Position numbers and translations under genes: made by a program. Of a DNA stretch of 64,000 nt, positions 23,373 through 34,602 are shown piece by piece (within the stretch, counting starts at the first letter, position 1; the number at the start of each line of letters is the position of its first letter). The notes under the pieces were generated by a model. It was not told the DNA's origin. It did no database searches and was given only the letters and a program-made list of their open reading frames with translations. The stretch is from positions 1,116,001 through 1,180,000 of the forward strand of contig JAHEWK010000015.1 in NCBI GenBank assembly GCA_020740775.1, written 5' to 3'. The DNA comes from Ilyonectria destructans (taxonomy: Eukaryota; Ascomycota; Sordariomycetes; Hypocreales; Nectriaceae).

Positions 23373-24416
23373 ACATGAGACTCTTGGCGAAATAAATCAC
23401 ATGTTTGCTGCCATGGCTGGGTAATTCAAGCTTAGGGTTGTGTTGATGGTGTCTACTACATTGCAGGATCATTTAGATGCCATATAACCATGGAGCGCCA
23501 TATTGAATGCACCTATCCCTCGCCCTCGTCGTTCTCAATAAAGTAGAGCCCTAAACTCTACTGTGTTCCGGCGTCGCAAATCAAACGTAGCTAGCCGTTC
23601 TCAACCCCAGTCCCTGGCGGAACAACTGCCTCCACCAGTCAACGCCAGGTCCGGTGCCGAATAACCATTTGCCCAGCATACTACCCCATTTTCCCCGGCT
23701 TCTCCAGAAAACGTTTCCTATTTAGTCCCCTACCCCGGAAAACGAGGAGTCAACCGTTCCATTTACCTTGGGGTCACGAACTGTAGACCGCCGGTTTGGG
23801 AGCCCTCGTGGGCTCAAGGGCATGTAGGGATCCCAAAATCGCGCGGGGGGCGCCCAGCCTAGTCGACCCATGAGAGGTTCCAGGAGCATGTGGAACAAAT
23901 TTAGGCCGAGGAAGTGGTTGAGGGGTTTGTGAAGGACCAAGTCCTTGGAACATCGAAGCTTCGACGAGACACAGGGGATTGGACGATTTAAATCCTTGAG
24001 CGGAAGCAATCTCAGGCAAGAATTGACTTTCTTGTTTAATGATTTTGAAACAAGAGTATCCATAAGTTCGTATGAAAATAAAGTAAACCGGCCCCTTCGG
24101 AGGTAAAAAATGATGGTTCCAGATTGAGTACCTATTGGAGATGTGGCAGCCATCTGTTGATTGGTGGAATGTTCCCATCTCACAGTCCGGGGGGTACGTG
24201 ATGTTTCCAACCGCAATGACCTGCTTGGAAGTACTCGTAGGTAATAGTATGAGCTGGGATACCGAAAATATTCCTCCATTGGTGGATCTGTTTTTGAAAA
24301 GGAGTCTAGAAAATTCAGGTCGCCGACATAAATATCCAGGAGATTCCTGTGAATGGGGTTGTTCTTTGTGCTGTTCTCCAGATTATACCCTGCCCTTCTA
24401 GTTCTTTGTTGACAAG
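23373..24416. other. Intergenic region with a broken minus-strand frame
   Basis: A long minus-strand frame runs from about 24178 down to 23581 but is interrupted by a TAA at 23722-23724. Coding-like sequence (KWLFGTGPGVDWWRQLF) lies beyond it. No family is recognised and no intron of the right phase removes the stop. The remainder includes the pectin methylesterase promoter. Confidence 0.4.
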
Positions 24417-25433
24417 ATGCTTGTGAATAAGCTTTTGGTGCTAGTGAGCGTTGTTTCTGGCTCCTTAGCCAAGAGCTGCAAAAGCCGGTATGCTCGGACT
24501 CAACCGGCTTCTGATGCCCTTGTGGTTGACGGCTCCGGTGCATACTCAGGCAGCTTCAGCACCATTGGTGAAGCTGTTGCTGCCCTGAAGAACGACACTC
24601 TGGAGGAGCAAGTTATCTTTGTGCTCCCTGGAACCTACAAGGAACAAGTTTATATCGCTCCTCTCTCTGGTCCTCTCAAAGTCCAAGGATACACCTGCGA
24701 CACACGCTCTTACGTCGACAACCAAGTTACTCTGACCAACAACATTTCCCGACAGTCTCCCAACATTACTCGCAATGATGAGACTGCGACTCTCCGACTC
24801 TGGTCCTCTGGAGTAAAGATGTACAACATGAATGTTGCCAACACATTTGGAGCTGCGGCCACCAGCGGCCAAGCCCTCGCTCTGAGTGCTCAAGAAACAG
24901 ATCTGGGCTTCTACGGATGTAGCTTTGAGGGTTGGCAGGACACCATCTATGCCAATGAAGGACGACAGATTTACGCCAACACCTTTATCAACGGTGCTGT
25001 CGACTTCATCTTTGGACTCAGAGCCGCTGCCTGGTTTGAGAACTGTGATATTGAAACGCTAGGAGACGGCTACATCACGGCAAACGGACGAGACGCAGAA
25101 AACAACACTTCCTTCTACGTCTTCAACAAATGCGACGTTTCAGGAACTAGTGGCGAAGCGTCGACCTACCTAGGGAGGCCATGGAGACCCTACTCGCGAG
25201 TTGTGTTCCAGAAAAGCTCCCTCGGAGACGTGGTTCACCCCGAGGGATGGTCGAGGTGGGATAGCACACAAAGTGTGGACAACATTGTCTACGGTGAATA
25301 TAAGAACAAGGGTGTTGGGTCTGAAGGCGTCAGGGCAAACTTCAGTAGCGAGCTTACTGCTCCAATTAAGATCACGGAGCTTATGGGAGCCAGCTTCACG
25401 AAGGAGTGGTGGGTTGATGCCACATATCTTTAG
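24417..25433 (+). CDS. Pectin methylesterase (CE8)
   Basis: Intronless, 338 aa, secreted. A signal peptide covers about residues 1-18 (KLLVLVSVVSGSLA). The right-handed beta-helix signatures of pectinesterase are present: GQALAL (151-156), GWQDTIYA with the acid/base Asp175, GAVDFIFG with the nucleophile Asp196, and LGRPW (252-256) supplying Arg254. It demethylates homogalacturonan so that pectate lyases or polygalacturonases can act. The length fits fungal CE8 enzymes, and several N-glycosylation sites (NIS, NIT, NTS, NFS) are seen. There is no binding module. Confidence 0.95.
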   Translation: MLVNKLLVLVSVVSGSLAKSCKSRYARTQPASDALVVDGSGAYSGSFSTIGEAVAALKNDTLEEQVIFVLPGTYKEQVYIAPLSGPLKVQGYTCDTRSYVDNQVTLTNNISRQSPNITRNDETATLRLWSSGVKMYNMNVANTFGAAATSGQALALSAQETDLGFYGCSFEGWQDTIYANEGRQIYANTFINGAVDFIFGLRAAAWFENCDIETLGDGYITANGRDAENNTSFYVFNKCDVSGTSGEASTYLGRPWRPYSRVVFQKSSLGDVVHPEGWSRWDSTQSVDNIVYGEYKNKGVGSEGVRANFSSELTAPIKITELMGASFTKEWWVDATYL

Positions 25434-25909
25434 AAGGGATTGTAATGGCATGTTATGGAGCGGCAACTAGCCAGTGGAAGGATTTGTGGCTAATTTGGAA
25501 AATAATTTACGCAACTTCTCATAACCCGCGACGATCAGAGTGTGATAAGCAATATAACATGAGCCGACAACTTGATTTCATTGTTCGAGTACATATTACT
25601 TCCCGAATACAAATATGGGCTCTCTTACGGATCTCCTTCTCTAGAGATGTGAAGGGATCGCGTCAACATGATACATGGACGGACTTCAGTTGTTTGTGTA
25701 GAACCCAAGTCGAACATATTTACGGAAGTCGGTCATTTGTACGCGAGCTCCACTGATGAATACTCTCCGCGCGGCTCATATTCAGTGTTGGAGCATGTCC
25801 TCATTTACGTATATTTGATCGAATATTTCGACTCGATAAAGGGTATAGATTTCCTGAAAACTCCCCCAGCGTCCTTTCATTAATATGATCATAAGTTTGT
25901 CACCCTGAA
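25434..25909. other. Convergent spacer, nothing recognised
   Basis: Between the converging pectin methylesterase and Zn2Cys6 genes. No gene is seen. Confidence 0.5.
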
Positions 25910-27906
25910 CTACCCAAAGACGGTCCATGACTTTGTACCAGTCATGATATCCATCCAGTGGCTCTGCTCCAGCGGCGTGTCTTTGTCAAATGCTGACCAT
26001 ATCGCAAGCAGCAACTGTTTCGCGACAGTGACTGAGTTTGAAAGTATACCTTGCTCTAGCTCGTTCAACCGCGAGAGCAGAAATTCTCTTGCCTGAGACA
26101 CTTCGAGGGATCTACTATCGGATAAAGATATTGAGATTGTATCTAGATCTTCGGACACGTCGCCCTGTTCCGAGCCGGAGACCAACAGGGTTTCATTACA
26201 TGAAACCTGCGGGACTTCGATTATCTCGTATCGCAAGCCACTGCCTGCACAAACGCAAAGTAGTGGCTGTAAGCAGCGCATGGGCGATGCAGATGGAATC
26301 TCCTCCAGGATCTTGCTAATACGGACAGCAAGTCCTGTCACCCACTGACTCTGGGTCATCTGGCCTTCTCCGGCTTCCTCGCCCGGAAGGCGCCTTGAGA
26401 GCAGGTCAGGAAAGCTTTGGTATAGTTGCAACAGCGATGACAGACGAAAGGCTTCAGTGGCGTTGTATAGATCGACCCGTATAGCGTCTTTATCACATTC
26501 GGTATCGTGTTCTTCGGATCTGGTGGGGACCTCAATTGACAAGAGTCGTTCCTCAAGTTGTTGCCCTTGTTCGATATCGTGAAGCGCCTGAAGCATCCGA
26601 TTGTAGGTTGCAATTGGTCGGTGACGCCAAAGATCGCGAGACTTGCGACACAAGGCCATTGATTTTCCAAGTAACATGACAATGCTAGTGGAGACACCTG
26701 TCCAAGGGTGTAGATCAAGAGGATCTGCCGCTGGGTCGACTGCATTCCACTCCAAGAGTGCACTGAGGTCTTCTTCACGGTTGCTGACGATACCACGGAG
26801 CATCTGTTCGTAGACGAGACATCCTCTGAAGAACACCAACAGTTGGCGGTCCTCCTGATGCAAGGAATGAAGGTTTAGCTCGAGAAGATCTAGCACAACG
26901 CGAGCGTTTCCCAGGTACTGCAGCCCAAGCTCTCTAGAATCTACCCAGCTGCAGGATGAGCTCATACGGAATAGGGAAATGAGTAGACCAGCGGGAACTG
27001 AAGATACAGAGTTGGGCGCTTCGAATAGAGCTTGCAGCTCTTGTATTAGTGCTTGGTTGGCTAGTCTTGGAGCTTGTGTTGCGATTTCTTTGACGCTAGG
27101 TGAATCAATGGCGAGTGACGTGCTGGCCATACTCTGAAGGGAATAGAACACAACCTCTGAGGAGCCCCATAGGGATGAGCAGAGGCGGCGAAATGGATTG
27201 GCGGGTGAATCGAATGCAGACCACACGCCACACACTGATTCGAACCAGAGCTCTACCAGTCTAGTGGATGGTTGGGTTAGGCTTTGACAGAGGCTGGGAC
27301 TTTGTGGTATCAGGTTAGTGCCACCCGAGTGGTTGCCAATGAGCTTTGGCGATTTCAATAGGCTGTTGTCGTGCTGTGGGATCATTCCTATTGCATCCTT
27401 ATCGGCCGAATGCTCATCGAGATGGCTCATGTTGGCAGCCGTCAGAGTGTCCAACTGAAAGCTGAGGCTGTTGGCAGCGAGCTGGTTAGAGCCCGGTGGG
27501 ACATCATCAAGAAGAGGATCTCCATCTTGTGTGCCGCTTGCGACGGGATCATTTGCGGCAGTTTGTCTTGTTTCCTGCTTCTGTCGCGCTGGTCCTTTCC
27601 GGTCAGGGCGGGCACGAATCGACTTTGACACAGCGGAGACGAGTTGGTCAAACTCGACGGGCTCAGCGGCCAATGAAACCCGGCGATTTTCGTACTTGGT
27701 CGACCATTTAAGGTCCTTCTGGTAGCCCGGACACGCGACGCCCTTGGAGACGCAGTTCCGACAGTGCGGGAGCTCCTCGCCGCATTTCAGCTACGCGTGT
27801 GTGAGCCTCTTCAGCGTCATCAACGCGCCACGATAAGACGGAGTGGATGTACCCGTTTGATCTTGCAGGTCCGACACCCCGCGCGGGACTTGGAGCGGCA
27901 CTTCAT
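25910..27906 (-). CDS. Zn(II)2Cys6 transcription factor
   Basis: Model complement(join(25910..27790,27853..27906)), 644 aa, with a 62-bp intron inside the zinc cluster, a common position. The first ATG in frame is 27906; the frame upstream begins only with TTG. The zinc cluster is perfect: Cys11, 14, 21, 28, 31 and 38 (CX2CX6CX6CX2CX6C). A basic linker follows (KGPARQKQETR), then a long helical region with the layout of the fungal-specific domain. The gene is transcribed away from an APC transporter 1.35 kb upstream, a typical regulator/transporter arrangement, so it may control that transporter. Its inducer is unknown. Confidence 0.88.
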
Positions 27907-29260
27907 CTCAATTGGACGCTCTTGGCAGATCTGTTGCTTGGCATCGACGGCCAAAACCTGGGGTTCCGTCGAGAGAGAGGGCCCTCGTATGCACGCGTTA
28001 CTAATGGAAAACAACTCGACGAGCGGAGAGACGATACATCGTTCCGCCAAGCTGCAGCCCGCGAGATAACGCGGGGTAATTGATTATCGCAGACGACAAG
28101 GTGTCGAGAGTCATGCCTGTTTCGGCCGTCTTGTGCTCCCTCATTACTTATCAGTGACAAGTGACAAACGTGCCGCAACATCCGATCCAGGATTCCCGCC
28201 GTGACATTCGCAGCAAGCCTATCACACATACAGAAACGCGTCACGCTGGCAGCGATTGTCTGGCGCACCTCTAACCCCATTAAGTATCTTTTTAGGCCAG
28301 AGATAAGGCCGCTGCCCCCTCGACACGATGCCTGCCATGAACGGCCTGAGATTGCAGAATGGTCCAATTCTAATTGAAGACACTCCTCCGGGAGCAGTAA
28401 GCCTCATATCCCCCTGGTCTCGATGTCTCGAAGCGACGCGCTTTTCCTGCTCTCGTTCCAGGGGGGTGGTCATGCGCAATGTCCTGCGCCCTGTAGGACC
28501 GAGGAGCAACCATTTGTCCCGAGAGCTAAAGCAGTGGAATGAAAGGCAAGCCCATTACTTGCATTTGTGCCGCTATTGTCTTGGCCGAGTGTCACCTGAG
28601 ATGTCTCACGGTGAAGATATTCAGTGAATTGCGGATGAGCCCGCAGTCTCGCTGAGATTAGCGAGGCCAAACACGCCTCAGGCCAAGCTGACCTGTCGAG
28701 CTACTTGAGGCATGGTATCGTCAAGTTTATCAACAATCTAATCGCAAAGATAATCCCAATTCAACCCGCAAAGATAGTCCCCATTCGAAATCGTTCGCGG
28801 AGAAGCATAGGCATATACCTATAGCCACTTACCTCATGTCTGCTGACCCCCGCTGTGCACAGCCATTATGGATATTTTTGCTCAATCTGGCGAAACCAGG
28901 CGGGCGACAGATCGACACCTTAAGGACATTTTACCCACTTCCAGCCTAGCTCCTCGGGAACCTGGTCAACCCGGCCTGTTCATGCGTGCGACACGGTCTA
29001 GACCTGTGTCTCGATACTTCCTCACCTCGATGAATCAGCGGTCGCTCTTGTATCCTTTGACGGTATCGTTCGGGGCCATGCATCAGCCACAGACAGCGTC
29101 GGCCCTTATCGTTGGCCGAGGGTTCGCGCCGGCCAATGTCTAAAATCCAGCATATATAAGAGGCCGTCTCTTTCGATTGAGTAATGGTTTGCTCCTGCTC
29201 CCCGTTTTGCCAGGCCATTTCCGTGTGGCGCCACTCTGTTCCCTTAAGACCCCGTAAACA
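27907..29260. promoter_or_regulatory. Bidirectional promoter region between Zn2Cys6 regulator and APC transporter
   Basis: A 1.35-kb divergent spacer without a gene. On the transporter side a CCAAT box (29133-29137) and a TATATAAG box (29153-29160) lie about 100 bp before the start codon. Several GATA-type strings occur, for example near 28080, which could fit nitrogen control, but they are too short to be evidence alone. Confidence 0.55.
29153..29160 (+). promoter_or_regulatory. TATA box of APC transporter
   Basis: TATATAAG lies 100 bp upstream of the ATG at 29261, with a CCAAT motif 15 bp before it. Confidence 0.65.
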
Positions 29261-31175
29261 ATGTCCGATGTCAAGGAGTCCATGTTGGACACGTCCGGCA
29301 ATGCCGACGTGGCCGTCGGCACCTCGCGTGATATCCACGACCTCGAGGTCCTGGGATATAAGTCTGAGATGAAGCGGAACCGTACCATGTTTACGCTTCT
29401 TTTCCAGTCTCTAGCTATCGCTGCGGTTCGTCACCACAGTCTGACTCCCCATTGCCTGGCCATGTAGCTAAAGAAGGACGCAGATACCCTATGGCTTTGG
29501 CTCACCCCTCATCACGGCCATTTACGGAGGAGGTTCGCCGGTTCCCTTTCCAATTGGCATCATAGAGTAATCATCGCTGATACGTACCCTAGGCCAGCTT
29601 CCCATGTTTGTTGGATGGGTTTTTGTATGCGTATTGGCCGAGTGCGTCGCCCTCTCTCTAGCAGAGCTTGCGTCCCGGTATCCCACATCAGCCGGGCCAT
29701 ACTACTGGGCATACCAACTAGCAAACCCCAAGACACGAACCGCCTTTTCCTTTCTCACCGGCTGGGTATGGCTCATCGGGAACTGGACCATCACCCTCTC
29801 CGTCAACTTCGGAATGGCTTCATTGATTGCCGCGACCGTGGCACTGTACCACCCGGAGTTTACCATGACGTCATGGCAGTTGTTACTGATATTCTACGCC
29901 ATGTGCGTGTTGACCTTTCTTATTGTCGCGTATGGCAACTCGGTTCTACCAGTTGTGGACACGCTTTGCGCCGCGTTCACTCTTTTGGCCATCATTGCCA
30001 CAATGATCAGCATGTCAGTCAAGGCGGATGTGGGTCGCCACTCGGCCAAGGATACACTGGTAAGTTTGATGAATAGACATGTCCAACCCCTTCTCGAGAT
30101 TCTTCGAACAAAGTTGAGCTCACTGTATCTTCTAGGGCTTCTACGACACGACCTTGTCCGGATGGGGCAGCTTTTCATTCTTCATTGGCATCTTGCCCGG
30201 TGCCTATACGTATGTATTTCGTTTATTCCTTCGCAACCTCCACTTACAAGTCTGCAGATTCTCTGCCATTGGCATGATCTCGTCCATGGCCGAAGAATGT
30301 GGTGACGCAACCGTACGGCTGCCAAAAGCACTCTCCCTCTGCGTCCCCATCGGCGGCCTGGCCGGCCTATTCTTTGTATGAAGCAACGCCCTACAGAAAT
30401 CCCTATTCCCGAGCAGACACTAATCATAGAAAGATTATTCCGATGTGCGCTACCCTCCCCGATTTGACCGAGATCATCGAGAACTCGCCCGTAAGCCAAG
30501 CCTTGCCATACATCTACGGACAAGTCATGGGAACACCCGGAGGCGGTCTAGCTCTTACATTCCTGGTCATCGTCATCACCGTATTCTGTTCCATCTCCAT
30601 CACAGTGGCAGCTTCGCGATGCACGTGGGCTTTCGCCCGCGATCAGGCAATCCCATGGTCGAGCCTCTGGTCCAGAATTGACGAGCGTCACGGCGTACCC
30701 ATTTGGGCGTTAACCCTCACGACCATTGTCCAGATGCTTCTTGGACTCATCAACCTCGGGTCGTCGTCCGCCTTCCTCGCGTTCGTCTCTGTGGGCGTCA
30801 TGGCGCTGGCTGCCTCATACGGTATCCCAATCGCCCTCTCAGTCTACTACAGTCGCCGTGAGGTCGCTAGTGCCCGGTGGAAAATGCCAAACGGACTAGG
30901 TTGGGTCGTGAATTTTATCGCACTTGCCTGGATTGTGTTCGAGATCATTCTCTTCAGCATGCCATCGGTGTTGCCGGTCACCGCCGTTGGTATGAACTAC
31001 GCCAGTGTCGTCCTGATCGGCTTTCTCTTCTTGAGCGGTGTATGGTACGTGATACACGCGAGAAAAGGTATGTTTAACAATCCCCCCGTGGAAATTATCT
31101 TCAAGTGCTGACCCTAGTACAGTGTTCAAAGGGCCGCCAGAATCCGCCGGACTGCAAGTGGATGATTCGACTTGA
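29261..31175 (+). CDS. APC-family amino acid/choline/GABA permease
   Basis: Seven exons: 29261..29425, 29484..29532, 29593..30059, 30136..30209, 30258..30375, 30434..31067 and 31123..31175; 519 aa, with all introns in phase. About twelve hydrophobic segments follow a soluble N-terminus (MSDVKESMLD). Features of the fungal amino acid/choline (ACT) group are visible: IPYGFGSPLITAIYGGGQ in the first discontinuous helix, ELASRYPTSAGPYYWAYQL, and AIGMISSMAEECGDATVRLPKA in the sixth-helix region. It should sit in the plasma membrane and import a nitrogen compound with protons. The substrate could be GABA, choline or an amino acid. The divergent Zn2Cys6 gene is a candidate regulator. Confidence 0.9.
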
Positions 31176-31918
31176 GTTCAACAATCGCTGGTTATGTTAT
31201 TCAACCAGAGACGCCGGGTATTTGTTTCAATGTAGCCTGGCCGCTGAGACCAATAGGTCACAACGAGCAGCTCAGGCAGAGATTTCAGCTCGTAGCAAGT
31301 CGGTTGCCTAAAATTTATAGATAATAGGCCCTAATAGTACATTGTTATCAATTGTTGTTTAGAACTTGAGCGTCTCTGTCATTTGATAGTTAATTTTATG
31401 TGTCTAGGTTTTATCGGTCCTCGTATTTAACCCCGGGTGCTCTTTGCCGTGCTGCTTGTAACACAGTCCTTCTCCATTATGGAATCATTGGGGATATAAT
31501 GTAAACTGCTCAAGGACGCAAGACAGCCCGACTTAGGCCGCAAGAGGCCCGCAGCTACCGTTTCCCTGAGAGATGGGTTGACTTAACTGCATTGTTATTG
31601 TTGACATGCGACACTTCCAACACATATCCATTTGCTGGATCTCCTGCTCTTCTTAATGGACCTGATTAGTAACTTGGACTTCGTGCCCCACATTGTGCCT
31701 TAATCTGTTTTAATATGTGGCTCTTTAGGCCTTTTCTTTGAAAGAAATACCCTCTGGCTACAAGAACGTGATTGGGCTCGTTTCTATTATGTCAACCGAC
31801 CCGCCTTGATGCCTAACCTCTGAATAAGATATGCTCCTTGTCCATCGCTCGTCCTTGGCCGCGTGACCAAGCGAATGAAGAAGACTTTGTCTCCCCTGCA
31901 CCATCCACACGGTCACGA
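31176..31918. other. Intergenic region, nothing recognised
   Basis: Lies between the permease and the decayed repeat array. No gene is seen. Confidence 0.5.
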
Positions 31919-32720
31919 TGGATATGGTTGACACCATCAAGTATCAGAGAAATGAGGAGACTGCTATTGGATTTATGCGTCTCCTTCTCGATGGGAGCCA
32001 CTCAGTTGTTATCGCCGATGACGCAGTCTCTGCGATCGCTGAAAACTACGACCATTCAATCATAGCACTTATTCTCAATCGGAACGGATGGGAGAGTATC
32101 ATTACTACTGAGGTTCTTACGACCGCAGCTTAGAATTTGAGAGATAATATGATACTATCACTGCTTTTTGACGAGTCAGGGAATCAACTTCGCATCACTG
32201 AGGAGATTGTCGTGGCATCCGCAAGGAATGAAGAAAAAGGTGATAAGCTATTGACGCTTCTGATGGATAGACGAGGAGACGAGGGCCCCATCACTGAGCA
32301 CGTATTATGGCTGCGGCAAGGGAGTTGTAGAGCTATTTCTTCATCAATGGGCGAATCAAGTCATTCTTACTAGGGAGGTTGCTGAATCTATCGTGGGCAA
32401 CGATTGGTGTGGGGATGACGTGGCTGCAGCACTTCTGGAGTGGAAGAGAAGCTAGATTGCCGTCATAACCGAAGCAGCGCACACCTCTGTTGCAAAGCTC
32501 AAACACCAGCCCGTCGCACTGCCTCTCGGTAGAAAGAATGGGCATGTCATTGCTACCACGGAGTTGATTGTGCTAGCGGCGGGAAACTGCAAAGATGGCC
32601 TCGATATGATCTAATTGCTTCTCGATCGAGTGGGCCAGCATCTACCGGTAACTTACAAGGCAATCACGGCTACAGTCTTAAATCCAGAGAGTGAAAACGG
32701 GTATCTCAGGTATGCAAACA
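31919..32720 (+). pseudogene. Decayed array of NLR-type C-terminal repeats
   Basis: The plus strand shows about six to eight degenerate copies of a roughly 30-residue repeat. Each has a LLLDRRGD-like strand, an ITEEVV-like helix start and a small Ala-rich stretch. Clear copies read FMRLLLDGS.. (about 31972), SLLFDESGNQLRITEEIV (about 32159), LLTLLMDRRGDEGPITE (about 32250), QVILTREVAESIV (about 32360) and LLLDRVGQHLPVT (about 32612). Stop codons (such as 32131-32133) and at least one frame change interrupt the array. Repeats of this kind are known at the C-termini of fungal NACHT/ankyrin-type proteins. No nucleotide-binding domain is present nearby, so this is a fragment. Confidence 0.7.
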
Positions 32721-33460
32721 CAAGAGGGGCTAGCAGGTGATACAGAATCTGTTGGGCAAGCGTCATGGATTGAGCCGTCATTGCCAATATGGCAATAAAG
32801 GCTACGACAAAGACCTTCAATGATACAAAAGCTAACGTGGCGGAGGGCAGAAGGATGATATCGATTCGTCCCGCTGATTCATAAAATGGGAAAATTGTAA
32901 GGAGGTAGAGAAGGTTTGTTGGGAACAGCTGATGGTATAAAATTAGATACGTGGGAGTTTTGTTGTGAGGTTAAATAAGGGTTTTATTTAGGTTGGCTTG
33001 TTTATTCCATTTATCCGAATATCCATTCTCTATTTGTATGCATATTATTTATTTATTCTAGAATCTTTCTATAGTAATTACCCCTATATGGTAATTATAC
33101 CTTGCAGTCGATTCCTTCCATCTCGTAATCAACTCGCCCAGTAATCAGTCAGTTTCTACACCCTTACTGGGGATGTAATAAAGGATATCGGCGATATGGA
33201 TACCTCAGCCTTATTGTAATCAGTGCCACTACGCGATGATAAAAGGTGACAACTATTCTTAAAATCAAAGCTGCATTATCATAATTTTAACAGGCTCATT
33301 ACTCTATGAAATGCATAGTACGAATTCTCATTACCCAAGTGGATGAGCGCCAAAGAATGAAACCTAGCTGATGATATTGAACAAGCGATCCCAACATATT
33401 ATCACGCAGGGCTTTCGCCAAGTTTCCAGTTAACATAAGTGCTTAAACTCAAAAAAGACC
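32721..33460. other. AT-rich spacer
   Basis: AT-rich, especially 32930-33130. A short inverted repeat (AATTACC..GGTAATT) lies near 33075. No gene is seen; it may be decayed repeat DNA. Confidence 0.5.
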
Positions 33461-34602
33461 CTAATGCAACTCTTGAATCGACCCGTGATGGTGAGTTGTT
33501 CTATCTCCGTCTAGTTCAAACGTATGCACTGCGCCTGGATTTGGCACCTGCTGAAGAGGAGGAGAGTACATCGGTTGTGGTGGTGCATGAGGCGAGACGC
33601 TTGAGGGAGGCGAGAAACTTTGACCTTGAGATTTGACAGGGGAATTCAGGGTGGCTCCATACTCGGGCTGTGTTGGAGAAGCCATGAAATTATGTGTGTT
33701 TTGCATGGTCGATTCCGGCTGAGCTTGGGTTGCCAATCCATAATTAGGGGGAGGGGTGGTCTCGTTGTGCCTTCGGCGACGTTGATGTAAGATGAGTAGA
33801 ACTCCTATGACAATCAAACCGATAACGGCGAGGCCTCCAACTACTCCACCTACTATTGCACCGACATTAGTTCCACCACCGGAGCTGTGAGTCGATGTGG
33901 TCGTGCTGCTTATGGTGGTTTTGCTGCTGTCAACGGCGGTATCAGTGGATTTTGTTGTGTCGGATTCGGCAGTTGCGAGGCTACTAATAAAAGTCGTGAT
34001 CGGAGTTCCGTCAACCAGAATTAACGTGCTAAACTCTCGGTCCTCGAGACTCTGCGTGGTGTCGAGAGAGTATGTAGTGAACTCAGTATTGCACCCCCAG
34101 GTCTTGATATCGTTGCCGATCGCAATGTCCACGCACGAAGGGTACGCGCTCTGCGTGCTGGCAACGGAAATATTAGCAAAACGAAAGACGTGACAGAAGG
34201 TTCATTTTACCAGAAGACATAACGTGTATTCGAGTAGCAGGCATCGTCGCACAAGTCTGTGTTATAGACGGACGTGCTGTCGATACAAGTCGTCACCAGA
34301 CTCTGCCAACCGCAGAATATAAGGTTGAGTCGACCTGATTCCCACGAGCAGCGACGATGGTTTGGGCAGGTCCAGTAGGGGTTTCCACCCGCATCGAAAC
34401 CGCAGGTCTCATCGGGTGCAATGGTGATGCTGATGGTCCCCGAGGTCATGTCGTGGTCGAGCTGTCTTCGTCGAAGTTCCCAGTTCGTAGGCGCCGGCTG
34501 AGCATGGTGGAATTCACCGCCCACGGTGCGTGTTGCTAACTGAGCGACTGTTTGGCCGAGCAGCGTGTAAGCTATTACTGTCCCAAGTCCGTAACGGTGC
34601 AT
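33461..34602 (-). CDS. Single-pass surface protein with Ser/Thr-rich stalk (sensor-like)
   Basis: Model complement(join(33461..34157,34211..34602)), 362 aa, with a 53-bp GT-AG intron. The start at 34602 opens a signal peptide (MHRYGLGTVIAYTLLGQTVAQ). The ectodomain is Cys-rich (eight or more Cys around CGFDAGG, WTCPNHRRCSW and CDDACY), followed by a Ser/Thr-rich stalk. One transmembrane helix (VGAIVGGVVGGLAVIGLIVI) and a basic stop-transfer HQRRRRH come next, then a Pro-rich cytosolic tail with many PP motifs and a His-rich end. This is the architecture of many fungal Mid2/Wsc-like wall proteins. No named domain can be assigned by eye. Confidence 0.82.

Noticed and set aside
28050..28050. Alternative start of the 25.9-27.9 kb regulator
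   Set aside because: The codon there is TTG; the first ATG in frame is 27906, directly before the zinc cluster.
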